Source: Acidobacteriaceae bacterium | GTDB taxonomy: Bacteria; Acidobacteriota; Terriglobia; Terriglobales; Acidobacteriaceae | Length of the DNA: 53,554 nucleotides | Reading direction: 5' to 3' | Assembly: GCA_003152695.1 (NCBI GenBank) | Contig: PMAT01000051.1 | Span: forward strand, 1 to 53,554 | Part shown: piece after piece, positions 44,876 to 52,019 of the stretch | Numbering within the stretch: the stretch's first letter is position 1 | Layout of the letters: every line of letters starts with the position of its first letter | The notes under the pieces: generated by a model | The model's input: only the letters and a program-made list of their open reading frames with translations | Database searches by the model: none | Told to the model about the DNA's origin: nothing | Translations under genes and position numbers: made by a program

Positions 44876-46078
44876 ATGCGTGTTTTTATCGCAGGGATGG
44901 ATGGGTACCTGGGTTGGTCGCTGGCGCAATATCTTGCGGCCCGGGGGCATCAAGTGGCGGGCGCGGATTTGTTTCTGCGGCGGCAATGGGTCGAAGAGAT
45001 GGGATCGTGCAGCGCAACCCCCATTGTGCCGATGAAGGAGCGGCTGGCGGCGCTCAAGGAGTCGCGTGGGCTGGAGGCAAAGTTTTGGGAAGCCGACCTT
45101 CGAGATTATTCGGTGGTGGAACGCATCTTTAAGGAGTTCCATCCGGACGCGGTGGTGCACCTGGGAGAATGCCCTTCAGCTCCTTACTCCATGGTAGATG
45201 TGCATCACGCTACGTTCGTGCAGGTAAACAACGTAGTTTCCACCTTCAACCTGATGTTCGCCATTCGCGACCTCCAGCCTGAGGCCCACCTGCTCAAGCT
45301 GGGCACTATGGGAGAATACGGTACGCCGAACGTCGACATTCCGGAAGGCTTCTTCGAGATTGAGTACCGCGGACGCCGCGACCGGATGCCGTTTCCGCGG
45401 CAGCCCGGCAGCTTTTATCACCTCTCCAAGGTGCACGGATCCAATAACATCATGTTCGCCTGCAAGGTGTGGAAGCTTCGCGCCACCGATGTGATGCAGG
45501 GGGTGGTGTTTGGCACCCGCATTGACGAGATGGGCAGCGACGAACGGCTGCTGACCCGGCTGGACTTTGACGAGTCGTTTGGCACTGCGATTAACCGCTT
45601 CTGTTGTCAGGCAGTGATTGGGCATCCCCTGACTCCGTTCGGCCGGGGACATCAAAAGCGGGGCTTCCTGCCGTTGCGTGACTCCATGCAGTGCCTGACC
45701 CTGGCGCTGGAAAATCCTGCCCAACCTGGTGAATACCGCGTTTTCAACCAGTTCGAAGAGGTTTACGACCTTACCGAACTGGCGGAAAAGGTCCGGCGAG
45801 TTGCGGAGCAGCTCGGGTTGAAGGTCGAGATTCACAACCTGGAAAACCCACGTAAGGAAATGGAAGAGCATTACTACAAGCCCGACCATCAGAATCTACG
45901 GGATTTGGGTTACAAGCCGACTCACGATGTCGAAGCTGAGATGAAGATCATGCTTGCCGACCTGATGAAGTACCGGGACCGGATCGAGGGGAAACGGGAA
46001 GTCTTGATCCCCAAGATTCGGTGGGACGGAACGAGCCACAAAGTAGAATATTTGAGTGGTCAGGCCGTGGGGGCGTAG
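44876..46078 (+). CDS. sqdB: UDP-sulfoquinovose synthase
   Basis: A 400-residue extended SDR of the SQD1/Agl3 type, which builds UDP-sulfoquinovose from UDP-glucose and sulfite with bound NAD+. The NAD loop is GMDGYLGWSL, the GECPSAPYSM stretch and TMGEYGTPNVDIPEG are family hallmarks, and the catalytic Tyr/Lys are in SFYHLSKVHGSNN. Length equals that of plant and archaeal members. ATG with GGAG eight bases upstream. No sulfolipid synthase is evident nearby; the adjacent GT2 and GT4 genes suggest a sulfonated glycan, or else a sulfolipid made elsewhere. Confidence 0.93.
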   Translation: MRVFIAGMDGYLGWSLAQYLAARGHQVAGADLFLRRQWVEEMGSCSATPIVPMKERLAALKESRGLEAKFWEADLRDYSVVERIFKEFHPDAVVHLGECPSAPYSMVDVHHATFVQVNNVVSTFNLMFAIRDLQPEAHLLKLGTMGEYGTPNVDIPEGFFEIEYRGRRDRMPFPRQPGSFYHLSKVHGSNNIMFACKVWKLRATDVMQGVVFGTRIDEMGSDERLLTRLDFDESFGTAINRFCCQAVIGHPLTPFGRGHQKRGFLPLRDSMQCLTLALENPAQPGEYRVFNQFEEVYDLTELAEKVRRVAEQLGLKVEIHNLENPRKEMEEHYYKPDHQNLRDLGYKPTHDVEAEMKIMLADLMKYRDRIEGKREVLIPKIRWDGTSHKVEYLSGQAVGA

Positions 46079-46368
46079 AGTCTCTTAACTTTATCGGGCG
46101 GCGCTCTTTCCCGAAAATGGGTTGGTTTGCAGCGCCATATCGAATGCCAGCGTTCTTGGGGCTGAGCGTCGCCCGAACTTACATCCGCTTCAGATCGGCT
46201 TGATCGCCGACCTTCGGCCAGGTTCCTTCCGGGCCGACTTTTCCAGGACACCGCCGACTTCCCAGACTGGGACGATCGGACATTTCGCCATTTGCATGTG
46301 GCCCTGTTGCGCCGTTAGGCGCTGTACCATCAACTGCGGGACCGGATTCTAAGGCTTTTGCACCAGCC
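46079..46368. other. Intergenic region
   Basis: About 290 bases between two plus-strand genes. No conserved gene seen; short frames only. Repeated GGCG/CGCC pairs may form small hairpins. Confidence 0.35.
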
Positions 46369-47541
46369 ATGGCGCTTACTTCCATTCAGGCGATTTGCAT
46401 CGGGGTGTTTGCGATCGCCGGTGCGACCGTTGTTTACACTCTGTTCGGCTATCCTCTTCTGCTCGGCTGGATGGCCAACCGTCACGAACAGCCGGTGCAC
46501 CGGGACGACATTCTGCGTTCCGTGTCCTTCGTGATCGCCGTCCACAACGGCGAGACCTTTCTGGAGCGAAAGCTGAACTCGATTCTGGCGCTGAACTACC
46601 CACGAGAACTCGTGGAGATGATCGTAGTCTCCGACGGGTCCGACGATCGCACCGACGAGATTGTACGCAGCTTTGCGCCGCACGGGGTCCGTCTGGTGCC
46701 AGTTCCCCGCGGAGGCAAGCCGGCTGCACTCAACGTCGCGGTGCCGATGGCAACGGGCGAGATCCTGGCACTCACCGATATTCGCCAGACGCTGCATCCC
46801 GATTGCCTGCGCAATGCGATCGCCTGCTTTGGCGACCCCAAAGTTGGCGCAGTTAGCGGCGAGTTGCAAGTCGCCCCGGGCGAGACCCAGGACGAAAACG
46901 ATTTTGGTGTCTACTGGCGTTATGAGGTCTGGATTCGCACTCAGATGGCGAGGATCGATTCCACCTTCGGTTGCAACGGCCCGTTTTACCTGATGCGCCG
47001 GTCCCTGTGGGTGCCGGTCTCTCCGGACACTCTGCTGGATGATGTTTACCTGCCGCTAACCGCCTTCTTCAAAGGCTACCGCCTGCTCCTGGAGCCGACG
47101 GCAATTGTCTATGAGCTGCCCATCGCGCTGCATTCGGAATTCAAGCGCAAGGTCCGGCTGCAGGCCGGCCTGTATCAAACGCTTCAGATCATGCCTGAGA
47201 TGCTCACCCGGCGCAACCGCATGCGTTTCCACTTCGTCTCGGGGAAGTATTTTCGCATCCTGCTGCCCTATTGCCTGATCGCCATGGCATTGGCCACTAT
47301 CGGCTTGCCTCCACCTTGGCGGACCCTGGCAATTGCAGCACAAGTTGCGTTTTATGGGCTGGCCGCTCTGGACGCGATTCTTCCTGCCAGATTCCCGCTA
47401 AAGCGACTGACGTCGCCGATTCGTACCTTTGTGGTGCTGATAAGCGCGACCTTGATCGCGCTCCGCGTGTTCTTCGTGCCCCCACAGAGTTTGTGGAAAG
47501 AGAAGACGGTGCGTGTCGCAGAAGCCCCGCACCCGAAGTAG
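46369..47541 (+). CDS. Glycosyltransferase family 2 (membrane-bound)
   Basis: A 390-residue processive-type GT2. One N-terminal helix (about 8-30), a GT-A domain with SFVIAVHNGETFLERKLNSI, VVSDGSDDRTDEIV, LALTDIRQTLHPD (in the DxD place), NGPFYLMRR and LLDDVYLPLTA, then three to four C-terminal helices. The QxxRW site of cellulose/hyaluronan-type enzymes reads LQAGLYQTL, so processivity is doubtful. Probably adds a sugar at the membrane. Convergent with the deacetylase gene. Confidence 0.86.
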   Translation: MALTSIQAICIGVFAIAGATVVYTLFGYPLLLGWMANRHEQPVHRDDILRSVSFVIAVHNGETFLERKLNSILALNYPRELVEMIVVSDGSDDRTDEIVRSFAPHGVRLVPVPRGGKPAALNVAVPMATGEILALTDIRQTLHPDCLRNAIACFGDPKVGAVSGELQVAPGETQDENDFGVYWRYEVWIRTQMARIDSTFGCNGPFYLMRRSLWVPVSPDTLLDDVYLPLTAFFKGYRLLLEPTAIVYELPIALHSEFKRKVRLQAGLYQTLQIMPEMLTRRNRMRFHFVSGKYFRILLPYCLIAMALATIGLPPPWRTLAIAAQVAFYGLAALDAILPARFPLKRLTSPIRTFVVLISATLIALRVFFVPPQSLWKEKTVRVAEAPHPK

Positions 47542-47576
47542 AGCAACTGGACCTAAGACCGATAGCGGTGCTTGAT

Positions 47577-48527
47577 CTAAATAGCTCGTTGCGCCAGCCT
47601 GTCGGCACCGGGTGGAACCCTCGCTCCCATCGGGACAATGTCGCCGTCCACGAGCTGGTAATCCGGGAGCGACTGCACACCCGCGAGAGTGTCGGTTACG
47701 GTCCCGAACCGGTACGTCTTCAGCAGGGTCCGTAGTTTCTCCTCCGTCGTGGCGATATTGACGTAATATTTGAATCCCTTCATTCGCGGCAGGTCAAGAC
47801 GAGGTTGCTGGGGGTCGATTTCGCGCGGATGTATGTACGTCATAACCGGCCGGCCGGCACGATGATTCTGGCGGAAACCATACTTGATAATTGGCATCGA
47901 AAACAGCCGCAGGTAGCCGCCTCCGGAGAAGGGCACACGTCTTCCCAGGGCGCTCAGAATGGATAGGGGAAACACTGTCAGCGCTCCGGCGTCGGTGTGC
48001 AGCAGAATGGGATCGCGGGAGAATCCGTCGATACCGCCGTGATCGCGTGGCGCTGGCACGACGGAGACGTCCACGGTAATACCGTTTTCCCGCAGAATAG
48101 GATAGGCCCAAAAGCATTCCCGCTTCATGGAAAATCCCGGGGCGCGAAACGACACTACGGCCTGGCCGCTCACCTGACGCAAGACCTCAAGCGAGCGCTT
48201 CAGGTCCTGCGCGAACTCCTCCGGCGTCAGCGTGTACACCAGGCGATGGAAGTGGGTGTGAGAGCCGACCTCATGGCCTGCATTGCTAAGCCGCCGAATC
48301 AACTCGGGATGACGCTCGGCCACCCAGCCGACGGTAAGAAAGGTGGCGTGCGCCTTGGCTTCATCCAGCAGGCGCAAAATCACTTCCGTGTCTTTCACGA
48401 CGTGGCTGGCCGCCGAGTCCCAGGTCTTCGGGTCGTCGTACGGGGTGCTGGCCTCGCAGACGTGAAACCACTCTTCGAGGTCGATACAAAAGGCGTTCAG
48501 GATCTGGCCGGTTTTTTCGGAGGACAT
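47577..48527 (-). CDS. Polysaccharide deacetylase (NodB homology, DUF3473-type)
   Basis: A 316-residue protein with the NodB core: the first Asp motif FCIDLEEWFH, the metal site SHTHFHR (His-x3-His) and RAPGFSMKRE. The C-terminal piece YIHPREIDPQQPRLDLPRMK is typical of the deacetylases of exosortase-type polysaccharide loci. It lacks a signal peptide, so it may act in the cytoplasm on lipid-linked sugars or be exported otherwise. It starts two bases after the stop of the hybrid acyltransferase, so it belongs to the E1-hybrid operon; a free amino group made here would be a logical acceptor for that enzyme. Confidence 0.88.
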   Translation of the reverse strand: MSSEKTGQILNAFCIDLEEWFHVCEASTPYDDPKTWDSAASHVVKDTEVILRLLDEAKAHATFLTVGWVAERHPELIRRLSNAGHEVGSHTHFHRLVYTLTPEEFAQDLKRSLEVLRQVSGQAVVSFRAPGFSMKRECFWAYPILRENGITVDVSVVPAPRDHGGIDGFSRDPILLHTDAGALTVFPLSILSALGRRVPFSGGGYLRLFSMPIIKYGFRQNHRAGRPVMTYIHPREIDPQQPRLDLPRMKGFKYYVNIATTEEKLRTLLKTYRFGTVTDTLAGVQSLPDYQLVDGDIVPMGARVPPGADRLAQRAI

Positions 48528-48528
48528 A

Positions 48529-49662
48529 CTAGGCTTCCTCTGGCGGCTTACGGAAGGTCTTCACCACCTTCGCAGGGTTGCCCGCAACCATAGTGTACGG
48601 CGGCACATTGGTTATCACCACCGCTCCACTAGCGACGACCGCAGCCTTGCCGACCGTCACTCCCGGCATGATGACAGAATTCACGCCGATAAAACAGTGG
48701 TCCTCCAGACGCACGGGCTTCAATACCACCGGCATAATACCCGTCTCACGCAAGTGGTGTGGAGCTTTGATGTGGGTCATGATGATGGCTCGCGCGGTGA
48801 CCCGAACGTCGTTGCCGATGGTGATGTTTTCCGGGTAAGCGGTCTCGATGATGGCATTGGGATCGATGTAGCAATCCTTGCCGATCTTCACTCCGCGAAG
48901 CCGATGGAGTGGAAGGATGATGCCACGGGGCGCCCAGCGCACAAGGTTTCCCAGAAACCAGTTCCGCCACAGATAATTGAACGCCAAGCCAGCCAGGCTG
49001 CGGCCTCCTCGTTCAGCGGCCGACACTCGGGCATCGCGCAGAAAGTCGCGCTTCTTCCAATGCGTTGAACCAGCAGCGGGGGGTTGAGGCTTGGCTGCGT
49101 CAGGCGCCTCGGCAGGCGCAGGGCTGGAATCCTCCCTGGCGGCGGGAACCTCGGTCATCGCCGTTGCCGCGGCATTTCCAGCCTTCTGCCGCTCAAGATA
49201 GGCGAGTACATCCGACTCGCGAACCAGTTCGATTCCCCCAAAAGCGCTGGCATCGATAGCGTATTGCTCGATCAATCCCTGCGCTTTCCTGGAGATTCGC
49301 AGCCCCGGAGCCCCGGCCGCTGCGGCAGGCGGTGTGCCGTTACCGCGGGAGGCCGGAGTGCCGCTGGAGGCGAGCGCCGCCGGGGCCGAAGCCGTCCCGG
49401 CGGAAAGCGGCTGGGCCTGAATGCGCCCGATCAGCGCGCCTACGGGAATCTCGGCGCCGGTAGGATGCAGAATCTCCAGGTAGCCTTCTACTTCGGCCTC
49501 GACATCGACGATGGCTTTTGAGGTTTCGATGGAAACCACCACTTGCTTGGGCGCGACCTTTGCGCCGTGCTCCGCCTCCCATGCGGCTATTAGAACCACA
49601 TCGTCGTTGACGATTTCCCGGGGAATCCTGATCTCAGTGAACGAGTTCACGGACGAATTCAC
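48529..49662 (-). CDS. Hybrid lipoyl / E3-binding-like / hexapeptide acyltransferase
   Basis: About 377 residues in an order I do not know from any described enzyme. Residues about 8-85 are a lipoyl domain with lipoyl-lysine Lys49 in IETSKA and the usual hairpin IRIPREIVNDDVVLIAAWEA. A Pro/Ala/Gly linker (86-120) leads to an E3/E1-binding-like helical pair (121-157: RISRKAQGLIEQYAI to ESDVLAYLE). After a second Ala/Pro linker comes a left-handed beta-helix (about 260-377: IGKDCYIDPNAIIE, NITIGNDVRVTARAIIMTH, FIGVNSVIMPGVTVGKA, YTMVAGNPAKVVK) as in sugar O-acetyltransferases. The 2-oxoacid acyltransferase catalytic core of true E2 is missing. It overlaps the E1 gene. GTG 49650 is an alternative start. 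Confidence 0.9.
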   Translation of the reverse strand: MNSSVNSFTEIRIPREIVNDDVVLIAAWEAEHGAKVAPKQVVVSIETSKAIVDVEAEVEGYLEILHPTGAEIPVGALIGRIQAQPLSAGTASAPAALASSGTPASRGNGTPPAAAAGAPGLRISRKAQGLIEQYAIDASAFGGIELVRESDVLAYLERQKAGNAAATAMTEVPAAREDSSPAPAEAPDAAKPQPPAAGSTHWKKRDFLRDARVSAAERGGRSLAGLAFNYLWRNWFLGNLVRWAPRGIILPLHRLRGVKIGKDCYIDPNAIIETAYPENITIGNDVRVTARAIIMTHIKAPHHLRETGIMPVVLKPVRLEDHCFIGVNSVIMPGVTVGKAAVVASGAVVITNVPPYTMVAGNPAKVVKTFRKPPEEA

Positions 49663-51619
49663 TCGCCTTTCGCACGATCGAGCCGGTATTGGGCAGGCAT
49701 TGTTCCTCCAGCGGCCGGGAGGAAGGGATAGGACAAGATTCGGCCGTGAGCCGGCGGCAGCGCACGTTGAGGTCGCCAAAGCGCTCTGCTACTTGCGCCA
49801 GAATTTCGCTGCTCAGCGACACGAATCCCTGCCCCTCTTCGATCACCAGCAGCTTGCGAGTCATCGCCAGGCTGTCCTCTAAAATCCCGCAGTCGAAGGG
49901 ATATAGGCGCGTTGGCAGGAACAAGTCCACGAGCAACTCCTCTTCATCGAACAACCGCAGCATGGCCTCTTCCGCTTCCACGGACATGCCGCCGATGGCT
50001 ACCATCGTCAGGTCGGGCGCCAGGTGCGGCTTCAGGCGCGCGGTTGGGAAGGTCTCGCGCGTAAAAAGCAAGGAATATCCCGGCGGAGGCTCGGGGTCGG
50101 TAAAGCGCGTGTAAAGAATTTTATTCTCGATCACCAACGTGGGTGTGGCGATGCTGGCGAAAAGATCGCCATAGAGTTGCGCCGGACTATAGCGGTGATG
50201 CAGGCACAAGACGTTAGTTCCGGGCACACCGAGGAAGTGCTTCTCGAGGCTTTGGCTGTGGGTTGGACCGTAGCCGCGCTTGCCTCCCATCGGGGTACGC
50301 ACGATGGTCGGGACCTGGACCTGCCCGTTGTACATCCAACTGAACTTGGCTGCACCGTTGATCCACTGGTCGGCCGCCAGCGCCAGGAAGTCACCAAACA
50401 TGATTTCGGCCACCGGGATAAGCTTTGCCAACGCCATGCCGTTGGCAACTCCGACGATGGCGGCTTCGCTGATGGGAGTATTTCGTACGCGGCCGGGAAA
50501 GCGCGCGCTAAGTCCCAAGGTGCACTTGAAGGCTCCGCCATAGGGTGACTCGATGTCTTCACCGATCAGCACCAGCTGCTGGTGCTGCGCCAAACCTTCT
50601 TCCAGACCGCGGCGAACGGAGTCAACCACCCGCTCCCTGGGGAAGGGGCGCGCTTCCCAGACACTCGCGCCACCCATAACAGGCACACCTGGAGCAGTAT
50701 CGTGGCTGAAAGGAGCGGCTTCGGCTTCGGCCACCGCCTCTTCAATCAATTGCTCGACCTCGCGGGCCATCTCCTGGAAGCGCGGGTCCGACGCGTATTG
50801 CTCGGCAAGCGTGGCGATGGGATCGCGCTCCCAGTAGGGCGCGACCTCGCTCTCCGGCCGGTTGTCGTCGCCCTTGGAGTGGGCCATCAATCGGTAGGTA
50901 TCGACCTGGTGGAATCGCGGCCTCGACGTCCTTCTGACCAGGTCCGCGCTGTCGGCTATGGCACTGAGGAGGGCGGGCCAGTTCCAGGTGTCGCTGTAGG
51001 CGGTTTCGATTCCGAAGGCCTCCGCCCGCGCGCGGATGCCTCCAGCCAGGGTCTGCGACTGGTGGGTCGATTGTGCGTAAAGATTGTTTTCGCAGACAAA
51101 CAGCACCGGCAGCTCCCACTTGGAGGCGATGTTCATCGCCTCATACACAGCGCCTTCTCCCAAGGTACCATCGCCGAGAAAGGCAACCGTGATACCGTTC
51201 GTGGCTTTGACCTTCTGGCTGTAGGCGAGTCCTGCGCAAACCGGCACAATCGAGCCTTGCACCCCGTTTGAGTAGAAGGTCCCCTGGTGCAAGTGCTGAC
51301 TGCCGCCACGTCCACCACAAACCCCAATGGACTTGCCCATGATTTCGCCGATCAGGCCAACCAGGTTCTGCCGGTAGGCGAGGAAATGGCCGTGACAACG
51401 GTGGTTGGAAAAGACATTATCCTGCGGGTGCAAGGCCCGGGCAACCGCGATGCCGACGAACTCCTGGCCGATGCAGGTATGCACCGTGCCAAATAGTTTG
51501 CCCTGCTTGAACAGTTCCAGCAGCCGTTGCTCGGTTTTGCGAATCAGCCAGCCCAGACGAATGACTTCCGCGTATTGCTCCAGCGAATCGGTCGAGGCTG
51601 GCTGAGTTTTGGATGTCAT
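49634..51619 (-). CDS. Fused alpha-beta E1 component of a 2-oxoacid dehydrogenase
   Basis: About 661 residues. The alpha half (1-330) has the entry segment SNHRCHGHFLAY, GGRGGSQHL and the thiamine diphosphate motif GDGTLGEGAVYEAMN to FVCENN (GDG at 149-151, NN near 178). The beta half (about 340-660) has LIGEDIESPYGGAFK, NTPISEAAIVGVANGMAL, RTPMGGKRGYGPTHSQSLEK and VIEEGQGF. Such enzymes decarboxylate a 2-oxo acid and acylate a lipoyl domain; the natural partner is the lipoyl domain of the gene overlapping its 3' end. No standard E2 or dihydrolipoamide dehydrogenase is present in the window. Substrate (pyruvate, branched-chain or other) not readable. ATG 51619 preferred to TTG 51664. Confidence 0.93.
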   Translation of the reverse strand: MTSKTQPASTDSLEQYAEVIRLGWLIRKTEQRLLELFKQGKLFGTVHTCIGQEFVGIAVARALHPQDNVFSNHRCHGHFLAYRQNLVGLIGEIMGKSIGVCGGRGGSQHLHQGTFYSNGVQGSIVPVCAGLAYSQKVKATNGITVAFLGDGTLGEGAVYEAMNIASKWELPVLFVCENNLYAQSTHQSQTLAGGIRARAEAFGIETAYSDTWNWPALLSAIADSADLVRRTSRPRFHQVDTYRLMAHSKGDDNRPESEVAPYWERDPIATLAEQYASDPRFQEMAREVEQLIEEAVAEAEAAPFSHDTAPGVPVMGGASVWEARPFPRERVVDSVRRGLEEGLAQHQQLVLIGEDIESPYGGAFKCTLGLSARFPGRVRNTPISEAAIVGVANGMALAKLIPVAEIMFGDFLALAADQWINGAAKFSWMYNGQVQVPTIVRTPMGGKRGYGPTHSQSLEKHFLGVPGTNVLCLHHRYSPAQLYGDLFASIATPTLVIENKILYTRFTDPEPPPGYSLLFTRETFPTARLKPHLAPDLTMVAIGGMSVEAEEAMLRLFDEEELLVDLFLPTRLYPFDCGILEDSLAMTRKLLVIEEGQGFVSLSSEILAQVAERFGDLNVRCRRLTAESCPIPSSRPLEEQCLPNTGSIVRKASEFVRELVH

Positions 51620-52019
51620 GAGAAGACCGGTTAGTAAGGGCAGTTTACCCTGATTATTACTCAAGCCGCAATACAGCCTACGCGTCCAGCAGATGGGTCA
51701 CATTTTCAACTCAAGCTTGCACGGAGCAGCGTCCGATGCTACGGAGGTTGGAGCAGTTTCTGCCATGTCTTGGCCGGTTGGCCGGAGCAGCCACAGCGAC
51801 TGCGAACACAGTGCTGGTTCATGGCTGGGAAAAACGTCTGTCCTGCAAGCACTCGTACGGCACGTTTCCTTGCGCATCCGCTCAGATAGTTCCCGCCGGT
51901 TTGCTTTTCGATTCTGAAGTGCGGGCGCGGTTCGAAGTTGACCAGGATCTCGATTCGTCTTCTCCGAACAGCGCCCGTTTGCCTGGCTGCTGGCAGTTGC
52001 GCCTGGCTGCTTTGCGTCC
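51620..52019. other. Intergenic region upstream of the E1 gene
   Basis: About 400 bases between two minus-strand genes. Open frames on the plus strand show no family likeness. It may hold the promoter of the E1 operon; TTGAGTAATAAT (51655-51666, minus strand) is AT-rich and could carry part of it. Confidence 0.35.
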
